From Sipunculus nudus (lineage: Eukaryota; Annelida; Sipuncula; Golfingiida; Sipunculidae), in NCBI GenBank assembly GCA_026874595.1, contig CM049322.1:56172386-56236385 (forward strand): 64,000 nucleotides of DNA. The letters are read 5' to 3'. Positions 11,935-23,500 of the stretch are shown here, in pieces; position 1 is the stretch's first letter, and each line of letters opens with the position of its first letter. The notes beneath the pieces are model-generated. The model searched no databases. It saw nothing but the letters and a program-made list of their open reading frames with translations, and had not been told where the DNA came from. A program made the translations under genes and the position numbers.

Positions 11935-14033
11935 CAGTGGCGTACCTAAGGGGGGCGGCAGGGGCGGTCCGCCCCGGGCGGCACATTTTGGGGGGCGGCA
12001 TTTCGGGGAATTAGTAGAATGAGTGGCACAAGGAGTTCCACAAATAGTACAAATTCGATCTTTTTGTCCCATGTTCAAGTATTCCAGGGACTATAAACTG
12101 GACAGTGGAACCTACCAAATGATTAGCGAACAATTTGCACATTTTGGGGGGGGGCGGAATTTCTGGGATTAAGTTTAATCAGTGGCATAAGGAGTTCCAC
12201 AAAAAGTACAAATTTGACCTTTTTGTCCAATGTTCAAGTATTCCAGGGATTATACACTGGACATTTGAACCTACCAAATGATAAGCGAACGATTTGCAAA
12301 TTTTTAGGGGCGGCATTTCTGGGATTTAGTTTAATCAGTGGCATAAGGAGTTCGACAAAAAAATACAAATTTGGCCTTTTTGTCCCATGTTCAAGTATTC
12401 CAGGTATTATAAACTGGACAGTGGAACCTACCAAATGATTAGCGAACGATTTGCACATTTTTGGGGCGGCATTTCTGGGATTTAGTTTAATCAGTGGCAT
12501 AAGGAGTTCCACAAAAATTACAAATTTGGCCTTTTTGTCCCATGTTCAAGTACTCCAGGGATTATAAACTGGACAGTAGAACCTACCAAATGATTAGCCA
12601 ACGATTTGCACATTTTTGGGGGCCGCATTTCTTGGATTTAGTATAAACAGTGATATAAGGAATTCCACAAAAATTACAAATGTGGCCTTTTTGTCCCATG
12701 TTCAAGATTCCAGGGATTATAAACCGGACAGTGGAACCTACCAAATGATTAGCAAACGTTTTGCACACTTTTTTTTTGGGGGGGGGGCATTTTGGGATTT
12801 AGTTTAATCAGTGGCATAAGGAGTTCCACAAAAATTACAAATTTGGCCTTTTTGTCCCATGTTTAAGTATTCTAGGGATTATTAACTGGACAGTAGAACC
12901 TACAGAATGATTAGCGAACGAATTGTACATTTGTTGGGGCGGCATTTTTGGGATTTAGTTTAATCAGTGGCAGAAGGGCTTCCTCAAAAAGTTCAAATTT
13001 CGTCTTTTTGTCCCTTTTCAAGAATTTCAGAGATTAATAATTTGGCGGTGGAACCAACAAAATTATATGCGGACGATCTCTATAGAGGCAAGAAATACAT
13101 ATTTGTAGTTATTCTTTATAAGATCTGTGGTCTTGCAATGTCAGAACGCCATCGATAAACTGACCAATCATGCAAAAAGCCTGTATTTCAGGGCGGTCCT
13201 CGTTTACAGAAATCCCTAGCAGCATCTGATAATCACTATGGAAAAACCTTGCCAGAAGGCCAATGGCACCAGGTAGTGGGGTTGGGGTGTCCGTCGTACA
13301 TATTGTCGTACAAAAATATTTTGACGAATTGTGTTGCTCTTTCCTTTGAAAGTATCAAGAATTTTCATTCTTGAACCCTTGAATTCCCGAAATTCCAGGA
13401 TATTTAAACAGCCTGAAACAAACTGAAATGCCATTTTTCCATGTTTCTTCATAGGCCTACTCTAACATCAGTCTCGTTAAAATACAGACGTTTACACGAT
13501 CGTATATATAATGAGTACTACCTATATGCTTGTGTCTTTTGATTAACCAATATGACCTGCATGATCTTTTATGTAACGTGAATAAAACCAATAAACACCC
13601 AGACCTATATAGGAATCATTTTAACTTTAAAATATAATTCTATTATAACTGTCCGGCGGAATGAATCCCCCTGGCCGCTTAGCCACATGTTCAATATACG
13701 TATCAAGTATCAGTTTTAACTTTTAGAGTTCAAAACTTAAATTAAAGATATATTTACTGTTATCTATTATTAAGAGTTTCATTATCCACTACCTACAGAC
13801 AATTGTTGTATATTTTGACAAATCATTTGAAGAGATGTCTGCTCTTTAATATGTGGCGGAAGAATTCCCTCCCAGTGAATCCATATAATTGCGTTGTTGT
13901 CAAATGCAAGCCTGTAACAAGGACATTTGAAACGATATGTTTCAATATGTTATCCAGTTTGGTAATGTTTTGTTAGGTGGGGCGGCGATTTCTAAGACCG
14001 CCCCGGGCGGCAATGAGGCTAGGTACGCCGCTG
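11935..14033. mobile_element. Non-autonomous hAT-type transposon with internal satellite, copy A
   Basis: TIRs are CAGTGGCGTACCTA at the left and its near-inverse (CAGCGGCGTACCTA on the minus strand) at the right. The element is flanked by a perfect 8-bp target duplication GGTAAAAC at 11927-11934 and 14034-14041. An 8-bp duplication and CAG-type ends are classic hAT features. The subterminal regions are GC-rich (CCGCCCCGGGCGGC) on both sides. The interior holds about seven 156-bp tandem monomers plus about 900 bp of AT-rich unique DNA. No transposase is present. Confidence 0.88.
11985..13070. repeat. 156-bp satellite inside hAT, copy A (about 7 monomers)
   Basis: The monomer contains GGGGCGGCATTTCTGGGATT, AGTGGCATAAGGAGTTCCAC, TGGCCTTTTTGTCCCATGTT and AACTGGACAGTGGAACCTAC. 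A monomer of 156 bp is exactly 52 codons, so open frames run through several monomers on both strands. They are repeat artefacts broken by indels, not genes. The same family is expanded at 42.62-45.44 kb. Confidence 0.93.
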
Positions 14034-14518
14034 GGTAAAACATAATATTTTTGCATATGTCCTAATAGTCAGCTAATTTAATACGAATAATCGCTATATA
14101 TCGAACAAAAACACCAAATTTTGTAATCTTCAGGTCATTCCTTCAAGTGCCCATTCTGAAGGCTAGAGTCCAAAATAGCAGGATAACAAAACGTTATCAT
14201 ACCTTTACAACAATTAGGGGAACGCGGTAAAGACGTTTGAATCTATATTTCATTTTCATGTATTCAATAAACATATTAAGAACCCCTTAATATATCAAAC
14301 ATCTGTCGCAGTAAATATGACCAAAACCAGTTTATAGATAATATGTAGCTAGCTTCAGGTCAAAAGGTCACGTCATCCGTGTATCCTTTAAGTAGCCCAA
14401 CGTTTTAAAGTTAAAATATTGGAGCTCGGCTTTTAAGATTCTAACGACATTCACCTGAGGATCGGGTCGCATCCCGTGAAACATTCTGTCGTGAATTCAC
14501 AGTTTTGTTTTTCTTCAG

Positions 14519-14523
<5 letters not shown>

Positions 14524-14573
<50 letters not shown>
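14524..14573. repeat. (TA)25 microsatellite
   Basis: Uninterrupted TA dinucleotides. Only a few TA units remain at the equivalent place in copy B (about 46905-46917), so the length changed after the duplication. Confidence 0.97.
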
Positions 14574-14576
<3 letters not shown>

Positions 14577-16463
14577 ATAGTGCGTAATTGTTCGGTTGCT
14601 AAAGATCATACTAATATAGGTGTTTTCTGGGCAGCTCAGTTTATGATTGGAGTTAACATTCGCAGTCTATATGGACTGGACTTTTTTTTACTGGACAACA
14701 CCTATATTGATAGTAATTTCGGCGGCCGCACATTTTGATTAAGAATTTAATGTGTATCAGATCATACACTCGTCGTCTATTCCAGCAAGACCATATGTTT
14801 AAATGCTTTGTCTGAATACGTAGTTACAAAGACGACAGGTTATTGAAATGATTGGTTGAGCTGCCCAAATATTTGATCATTGAGAAACTGGGCATTAATG
14901 CATCTCAGTCACGATAAATGATATACAGGCAAGTGAGACAATTCTAAAAATTGTAACATAAAGCAGCATTTGTTTACATTTATCCTAAATAATATTTAAC
15001 TGTAATAACAAATTTAGCTTGTGACTTTGTTCAGATCTATGCACTGTGAGACTGTGGATACCTTTAGAGTACAAATTAAGTCAACCAGAATCTATGAAGA
15101 TCAGCTGGATGTTTAATTCGTTGAGAATAAACATGTCTCTACACATAGGAGGAATTTGTCCGACTGAGCTAACTTTAATTGTTTATGATTATGTGAGTGA
15201 ATATGAATATGCTAAAATTGTATTATAATGCCGAGACCGCCATTTTAGTGCATGCCGAAAGTTCTGTAGAAGCAAACACGATATATCTATAAAAAAGGGG
15301 GCTTTGTCTTAAGTTTACCTACACACTTTGTTGTTCAGAGGTGTTTGTCGATGTTGGATTCCTAAACCTAAGAACCTTTAGGGTGAATTTCAGAGAGTGT
15401 TTTGAGATACAGTTAACACATATATTTGATATGGACTATAACTGATCGATTTTGTTATTCAGACATATACTTTCAAGCTTTCATTTATTTATAGGCATCT
15501 TGTTTGGGATTAAATCATTTCATAAAGATATTTGTTACCTAATACGGGGAATAGAATGGCCTGTGAATATTGGCCTGGAACGTATTTTTCTTTGTCTTTA
15601 ATTTAGTATATAAATTACAATATTCTATCCAGACAAAACGGATCTAAAGTGATTTTTTTCTTTCCCTGACCTATCATATTTTTATGCTAAATTTTGATAT
15701 TTCGCTAAACTAAAATATGTTTTAGGAGCGCTTAAACGAAATTAGTATGTACTTCACCTGGGGACCTCCTCCTTAAATCAACCCCCTGAATGTGTTCAAT
15801 CCACCGACAAAGTTTGGTGCTTTTATCCGATCTGTAACGATTTGGTCCAAATTTAACGCTAAGCCACCTGACTAAAAGCAAATATTGATTGTACACCCCT
15901 TGGCAAATGTAACTACCCAAGTTGTGTTCCAGAATGTGCCAGTACAACTAATATATCGCATTGAAACCTTTAAGCTTTAATAATATGATCGGTTTATTTG
16001 ATAAAGCAGTCTGAAGGATTTTATTTCTACGTAATATTTCAATTTGTAGTGAATTTTGAAACAGGTAATGCTTAAGTGGTAATTTGTCAACATATTATCA
16101 GGAATGTGCTCGCACTCTTGTAACATGGCGGCTATGAGAGTTAATACAATAATTATAATAAAAATTCATTTCTGCAACGATTACTTAATATCAGTTGCCA
16201 TGAATAACAAAAACAAATAAAAATATTAATGTTAGGTTGATCTTGATCGGAAATATGGTTTATAGGTCATATTTAGTTCAGACACCAGTAGCTGCTAAGG
16301 CAACTATCCGTTATTATATACATTTAATACTTTCCCAAAAACTCAATCACAAACTCAACAATAGTAAACAAGAAAAATATTTCCACAATTTTTCGTTTAT
16401 AAACTTAATATCTTGATTTAACGTTAGCATGATGCTTTCCCAGTTACGAATTTGAGAAAAGGT

Positions 16464-16479
16464 ATGGTCACGTGACCAT
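16464..16479. promoter_or_regulatory. Palindromic E-box ATGGTCACGTGACCAT
   Basis: A perfect 16-bp palindrome centred on CACGTG. The core GTCACGTGAC equals the CLEAR/TFEB-type E-box consensus. It is conserved in copy B at 49611-49626. It lies within transposon-derived DNA, so a regulatory role is only a possibility. Confidence 0.4.
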
Positions 16480-16849
16480 TCTACATTTTTGGGGCTACAA
16501 GGTGTATAATATATCAATGTATATGGTAATGATAGAAAGAACACTTCTTTGGCTTTCTTTTAGTATATAATTAACTATATTTCATTCAACCGTGGTGGGT
16601 GTAAGGTTATTTTTCCTTCCCTAACCCTCTTCATTTTCATGCGAAAAGAGAGTTCTGTGATACGCAAGGTGCAGATGGTTTTCAGGCTCTGAAACTCATC
16701 TCGCGGGTACTCTATGAGGGCACCCCCTCTTAAATAATCCGTTTTGGTGTACTCTACCCATATACAAAATTTGGTGCTTTTATCCGGTCTGTAACGATAT
16801 GGCCAAAATCTGACGCTAAGCCACCTGACTAATATGAGCTACACTCTGG

Positions 16850-16985
16850 ATATATAATGATTGCAACTTTTGCAACAATTCTAATATTTTAACTTAATGT
16901 TTCAGTTTTTTTACTCTGTATATATAATGATTGCAACTTTTGCAACAATTCTAATATTTTAACTTGTATTTTCAGTTTTTTTTAT
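16850..16985. repeat. 66-bp tandem duplication specific to copy A
   Basis: A block containing ATATATAATGATTGCAACTT followed by TTGCAACAATTCTAATATTT occurs twice in a row here and once in copy B (about 49995-50060). Confidence 0.85.
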
Positions 16986-17979
16986 TAAACATTTATAAAA
17001 CATGTAAATAAAAAATTGATTCAGATAAAAACTTCTTAATGGAAAAAGTGGATATGCTAAAAAATAGGCTTATATATAAACTTAAATGCATTATTCCCTT
17101 GAAAGTGAAATAAAGGTATTAGTCCATTCTTTCCACTTCCCTGTCCATCTGTAAATTTTCATATGCATCACAGTATCTCAAAATTTTTACTGTTTTTCTT
17201 CATGACAGTCTTGTCAGAGTATTAGTTTGCAATCATATATTTAGAACTTTGCTATAACCAAGTAGGAGGGCCCCTTTCCTCTTAGCTTTTCATATTTTTA
17301 TATAAATGAAAAACATTACAATAGAATATTTCTACATCCACCTTCGTGCTGCCCTCACTTTTCCCTTCTCCGAACCCCATCCCAAAGTCAGCCTCAGTAA
17401 GCAAGAACAAGATGAATCAGATATATTCATACTTTAATATTTTGTATAACTATTCGTCCATAGATACCAATGTACATGCCAGAAATTATGTCAATATTGT
17501 GTAATATGTAGACATAAAGGGCATCACAATAATGTACCTTGTCAAGACTAAAGAGATATTGTGTCATACAGTCACATATTCATAAATCACTTCATCAGCA
17601 TAGTTAATCATAACATCATATCTGTCAAATTGAACGCTTGCAGACTACCATACACTTTAGATCCTTCAACAAATAGCCTTATCACCATTCTACTACTGCT
17701 TATTACTGCTGTCATTGCATTCATATTTGCTCAAATATATCACAATTTTCAACCCCTCCTAAATAAATAAAAAATAAACCACTTTATTTGACTCTATTAA
17801 TCCATCAGTTAGGTAATTTCATTTATCATTTACTCACATATTACATTACATTCCTTTATAATAGCCCAACATGTACATGATATTCATAAGCTTTATCGAC
17901 TCGATATAGTATCACAGTGGAGAAACATTTATGGTCCAATCACGATCAGCTGAGCGCCGTGACCCATGGGTCCCTTGTT

Positions 17980-19945
17980 TCCTGTAAGTACTGTGGATTT
18001 AATTTTCACAGCATGTACACATAAGGATTAAATCTGTTAAAATCTGAAATTTGAAAATAAAAGCTGCAAAATTAGGCTATTTATTGAATTTTTTTGGAGG
18101 CTCTTGTTGTATTCCCTTACATTGTAAAGCAGTCCACTTTGATGACTGTAGGTCATTCAGTGCACAACTCTATGCTCCCCAGGCTGTTTGCATAATGTTA
18201 GATGTCCCCAAAATCTCCTTCCATACCGAAAATTGGGTCATTAGGACTTCGTTCCTTCGAGATATTAAGGAAAAACCTCTGTTTTCCATAAAAAAGCCAT
18301 TGTTTCACTTCAAGGCTGCCTAATATCAAATATATATGTTTTTGATCGTATTTAGTATTCACAATCTTTCATACATTTTCTATGAACATACCAAAATTTA
18401 GGTCAGTATTTGGTTTTATTTTGAAGTTATGGGCCAAAATATAATGCAATTTTTAAAAAATCAGGAAATATATTTACTCGCCTAACATGAGAATTGCTGA
18501 ACCTAGAGACTTTTTTCAGGAATATAACTTTATTTAATCAAGATTCAATTGTTTACCCAAAATTAGATCTGAATTTTGCAAATTTTCAAGTTATTAGCAT
18601 AAATAAAAAATCAATACCTTAAATTTTGTCCAACTTTGACACTGTTGATTTAATTTTCACAGCATATATACATAAGGATTTAATCTTTTAAAATCTGAAA
18701 TTTCAAAGAAATTGATTGGAAAGAATAGCTTTTATTCACGTTTTCATACACCATGTCAAGTGTTGTTTACAGCTAGCCCACCTAGTAGTACAGCCTTCAC
18801 TTGCATTATGTAATCCGCCCCAGGCAGCTTGCCTTGGCTTAGCTTGGCCACTACCAGCAGGCTTCCCCAGATGGTGCATAAACTAGATGAATGTTATTAT
18901 TTTCTGTATTAGATTCATTCTTATTCTAGGCTATCTATGCTACATTTTAGATATTGTATTGTACCACCAAGGTTACAATGATTAAAGTGTTCATTTAATT
19001 GTGTCCACAAAGTGGTGTATTGCTATGAAAGTGTGGATGTTCATGAGATAAGTAATTCCATACTTCAGAAGAGTAAAAACTTCACCAGGTGTGAATTTGA
19101 CTATTAATTCCAGTAATAAATTAAAACTGGGATAGTAATTAGCACAATGATATTGTTTGTCCCTCATTCAACCAACAGTGTGTATACTTTATTTGAAAAG
19201 ATGTTTTATTTTATCAAATTTACTGAATCTTTTATTTTATTTTGGTGAATAAAATTAAGCATGTACTGAAAACTCCAATGTGCAAAACTTTTTAATAGTG
19301 ATTCAAGGAATATTCTTGTAGATGCCATGTTGTGGCATTATTTTCTTTTAAATTCAGTTTAAACATTTATGATTTAAAAATAATAAAATATATGTGTATG
19401 CATAATATGACCCAATATCGTCAGGTGGCTTAACGGAATTACCGTTACACGCCGGAAAAAAGCACCAAATTTTGTATGAAGTATCTGCAGGTCAGTCATG
19501 ATCATTCTGGAGGGGGTGCCCACCCAAACTCGGTTTCTGGTTCTTACAGCAGGCCCGAGTCCAAAATAACAGGATTTTACGTAAAATTTCACAAGTTTAC
19601 AAAAATAAACGGAATGTTATAAACTCAATTGACTCTCAAACACATTTTAAATTAATCGATATACATAATAAGAACATTATTATGAAATATCATGAACATT
19701 TATCATAGAAATTGTGAGGAAAATCAAGTTTAAGTATAATTGTAGGTCGCAAGAGGTCAAAAGGTCATGTCATCCATTGATGTGAAACTGTATCCTACGA
19801 GCGTGTTAAAATGCCCTTGTGTTCTGAACTAAAAAATATTGGAGAAACTAAGAATTATATCATTTCAACAAAAATAAAAATTGCAAAATGGTTAGGATTT
19901 TAAAGATTTACACCCATATAATTAAAATATATAGGGAATATACTA
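17980..19945 (+). repeat. Third partial copy of an E2/E4 internal segment
   Basis: Aligns with about 9165-11150 in copy A and 40150-42120 in copy B. It begins at a TTTCCTG(T)AAGTACTGTGG junction and ends abruptly at GGGAATATACTA. It lacks the poly-C stretch present in the other two copies. Its position exactly at the right end of copy A suggests it arose with, or at, the duplication breakpoint. Confidence 0.88.
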
Positions 19946-20587
19946 CATTTATGTTTACGTTGTAGACATCCAAGCTCATATCCCAGGAACTGTTTGGCCG
20001 ATTGGGCCAAAATTTTGCATGTGTATAGATCTCACATAGCTCCTTATCATACGCAAAACTGGTTGCGCAACCTGCAACCATTTCTGCACGTGGTCCGTCT
20101 GTTTGTCTGCCCTGGGATAAAATTACTCATATCTCGGCAGTGGTTTGACTTTTTGCATTTGTATACAACTTTGATAGCTTTCTGGATTTTGTGGTAGGTG
20201 GCATAACCTACAGCTGCAGACATCCATGCTAATATGCAACACACCTCACTCTATTTCCCCTTGTTACTCAATCCATGCCTCACTTCACCCGTCCCACTCT
20301 GATTTCGGCGGATACACGTAGTCGCTTGCCGACTACCCGTATTCTAGTTATTATTTGGGGGAACTGCCTCAGTCTGCCTCATACATACAGTACAGAAAGG
20401 TGCTCCTGAATGGGAGTGGTTCCAACTCAAAATAATTTATTTTTTCTTTGGATTATAATACCTAAAGCCTTTACTGTTATGTTTTGTTTTAGATTCAGAC
20501 AAATTCTGAATTTTTAAAAGGGTAAATTGTGTGGTATTTTGATCCTTATTCAGCATCTGTCATTTCCTGTTTGTTTTATTTATACAG
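19946..20587. other. Intron/intergenic DNA with a probable dispersed repeat
   Basis: About 19950-20350 has the look of a dispersed repeat fragment (GACATCCAAGCTCATATCCC, CATATCTCGGCAGTGGTTTG, GCTTGCCGACTACCCGTATT) and ends at CTAG. 20351-20587 is AT-rich and ends in the acceptor TTTTATTTATACAG of the first recognised exon. No additional coding exon was recognised. Confidence 0.45.
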
Positions 20588-23500
20588 CTTGAAACAACCC
20601 ATGATCCAATAGCAGACATGATCAAGTAAGTCAACTGAAAATTCAGATTTTATGACCAGGTAAAAAAACCAACAAAAAACAATATGATTTTTTCAGGTGC
20701 CTGATATTGAATTTCATTCAAAGTATCAAAGTAGCCCAGTTTTCATACAGGAAGATAGACAAATGGTCAAATGTCAATCAATCTTATTTATTGTACATTT
20801 CGTACAATATTAAGGATTATAATCAAGTTGGTTGACCACAGAATAATTTAATATATTCTGTTTTACATAGCATAATCTTTTTTACAGATAAAGTGAATTC
20901 ATATCTGATTAAGCCTGTTATCTAAGAATCATTGTATTCATCTTCTGTTGTATGAAAATAGAGATTACTGTTTGTCATAATAAGCCTAATTTGAAGCTAA
21001 ACATAAACTGGTCCACAAGATACATTAAAGTATACAAGTGCTTTCAGTATGAGCTCACTCAGTGCAAGTTTGTCTTAAATCCAGCATCATGTATACTTTG
21101 TAAATATATTTCCTTTTAAATATTGTATTTGATAATTATATTTTTCTGTTGTCAAGGAGAATAACTTTTATGTGAAACAATTTTATGTGGTTACATTGTA
21201 AAGTTATTTCTCATATTTTTTTAGTGCTGTTTGTGCTGATGTTATTGCATTTGCTGGGAAGTTAACGTGAGTCAATGTATAATTTATTATTATTATTTCT
21301 AGTTCATTGGCATTGGTCTTGCTGAACCATACAAGTGCCAGTTTCCAATGTCTAAGTTACATATTAGTGATTTTTGGAATGTTGCTTTGAAAGATTATCT
21401 CGGCTGATATCAGCTATTGTTACTAATTATTGTGTAACTGTTTTAGAACTAATAAGGACCATCTTATGATGTTATTCTGGTAATGATAATAATCATCATT
21501 TTTTTGTGGAATTTCAATTTTTTAAATTGCCACAGTGTTTTTTACACCCTAAAGAAATTTGAATTTATGCAGCTTGATACGGAAAATTGACATACACAGA
21601 AATTCTGGAAAAAATTCTTTAAATTTGTTTGTATATTAGTTTAAAAAAATTATACAATTTTTTTTATTATATAATTAGAAATATATTTTGTTTGAATATA
21701 TAATCACTTTGATGAAGCAGGTCTTTCCCACAAAATGACAAAGGCTATAGTCAAATTGTATAGAAAATCATTATTTTTTTACAATGCTCTAAAAAATTAT
21801 AAGTATACTAGTATTTTGGAAGGGTAAAAATCATGTACCTAAATCTTGCTTCTGGTCACATAATTTTCTAGCATAATTTCTGATTTATCTAAACATTGTA
21901 GAATTATCCTATTAGTTCTATAGATATATTTCTTTGGATTATTTTATTTTTGATTATAATTTGATTTTATGGAATATGAATATACGAAAATGAATCACTA
22001 TTTTAATGAAATATAAAATATGCTAAAAAAAGTATTGGTTCTCCGAGGCTCAGGCACTTTTTTTCAGAAGTCAAAGCGGGTGGGCAATTTTTTTTTTTTT
22101 TACTTTTTTGTATGTCTTGATAAAAATGTCATATGATCAGGGAAAAAGCATGATAATAACATAATTTTTTTGCTAAACAGGTAAAAGCACTACATAACAA
22201 AGGACATCTTGTCAAAACTGTATTATTTTATCTTCTTGAAAGAAATGTCCGAGCAGCTGGAGCTAAAATTGATAAGTTTCTATTAAAATTCAAAATAAAA
22301 ATTTTTGATGCAGGGGGGTTCCATTTGATGCTTGCGGTGCCTGAGAACCAAAACTTGTATTTTTTTTGCCTTAATTGATAATATTATATTTATGGACTGT
22401 TTATGTGTTTATTTAAACTATATAAGTAGTCAAGTTTGTCTTTATTGTGCAGTTATGAGGGGTTCCTGAAGATCGCTGAAAAGCTGGGCCTCCTTGAGAC
22501 ATATCCGCAGTTAATGCAGCGGGCAAACCGTATTGGTTACAGAATTAGCAAGGTGGTATACCGCGGATACCATGCTAGTGAACAACTTCAGGTATATTAA
22601 CAGACCTGTTGAAAATTTAATAATACTATTCAGTATTATATAGCTCTAAATTATGTTCAGTTATAAAGTTATTTAATGTATATAACAGCTTGCACTGTCC
22701 TCTTATTTGAACCTCTGTATTTGAGACAGTTAAGACAGATGAATTCAGCTAGAGCTTAATAATCTGTCCAATCATTGGCAAAACATTAGGTCTGTCAGTG
22801 CCCATGATAGGGTTGGTCGAAATTCCAGTTTTGTTACTAAAAATAGATTTGACCATTTTGGACTCACAAACAAAAGATTCTCCTGTTATCACTGATACAA
22901 GGATGGTACAAGTTTAATTTTATGTACATTTTTGCAGACCTCTGAGCCCAGTATCTGGGTCATCAGTCCAACTGATTTTCAATTTTATATATGATATGAG
23001 ATCTAAGATTGTTTGTACAAACATGTGCATTTCGACAATTGCCTTCTCCATTTAGGCTAGCCAAGCTAAATAAGTCAATAATCCATGACTAACATCAAAA
23101 AAAAAGTTAAGCCAAAATTGTAGCCTTAAATATGTTTAACTGCTATGTTTAGAAATTGTCCCAAATATCTGCAAATCTGAATGTTTTAAAGCCATATTTT
23201 TCAGCTTTTTATATATATAAATTCTAATAAATGCATTTCTAAAACATAAAAAAATTCCTGAATGAATATAGACCAAGACAGAATACCAAGAGCAATCCAG
23301 TGTTCTTTTTTTGGAGTTAACTGCCTTCATTTTTAATGCTTACTTAGCTAAGTTAACTATGTAAATCTGCAAAATTCTATTCAGTTTTTGAAAAACAGGA
23401 CAGTGATCTTACCTGTGAGATTCCTGGAGTAAACCAGGCTTTGTAAACCAGTCCTGAAGGTCCTTGGTTATGGTTCATCCCCATTGCTTGGTCATAACAC

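Larger units (their letters stand above)
10630..16831. mobile_element. E4-A: nested TIR element beginning TAGTCAGGTGGCTTA
   Basis: Left end TAGTCAGGTGGCTTAACGG followed by AAAGCACCAAATTTTGT. The right end is its inverse: ACAAAATTTGGTGCTTTTAT, then GCTAAGCCACCTGACTA. A second right-type end lies at about 15790-15874, which suggests two related elements or a partial duplication. A TA dinucleotide at both tips would fit a mariner-like TA target site, but no transposase is seen. The same ends occur in copy B at 41603 and 49978, and a left end in the third partial copy near 19420. Confidence 0.6.
2105..17985 (+). repeat. Segmental duplication copy A
   Basis: Collinear with 30782-51055 at high identity (a few percent substitutions by eye). 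Blocks: 2105-6950 with 30782-35555; 6951-11630 with 37968-42606; hAT remainder with 42620-46418; 14034-15800 with 46419-48123; 15801-17985 with 48922-51055. The differences are discrete insertions and deletions, described under the separate elements. Confidence 0.93.
8545..17985. mobile_element. E2-A: large TIR element, copy A, right end missing
   Basis: The left terminus TTTTTAGCTCGGCTGCCTAA is followed by a hairpin half (AGTCATCTGAGCT) and CGTCCGTC/TGTC tracts. The first part comprises two diverged direct repeats of about 665 bp (around 8590-9260 and 9260-9900); both carry GTTAGATGTCCCC and the start of the second is marked by TGTGGATTTAATTTTCACAG. The right TIR, intact in copy B (51058-51209), is absent here: homology stops near 17985, where a third copy of an internal segment begins. 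Element E4 and a hAT element are nested inside. Only short, unsupported open frames occur. Confidence 0.65.

Noticed and set aside
12214-12807. Overlapping frames on both strands in the 156-bp satellite (also 42732-45343)
   Set aside because: The monomer length is 52 codons, so openness propagates automatically; indels break every frame and neighbouring monomers shift phase.
17561-17770. 69-codon frame with a hydrophobic segment, also open at 50641-50850
   Set aside because: It begins with GTG, not ATG. Between the two copies about six substitutions give five amino-acid changes, so there is no sign of purifying selection, and it lies in transposon DNA.
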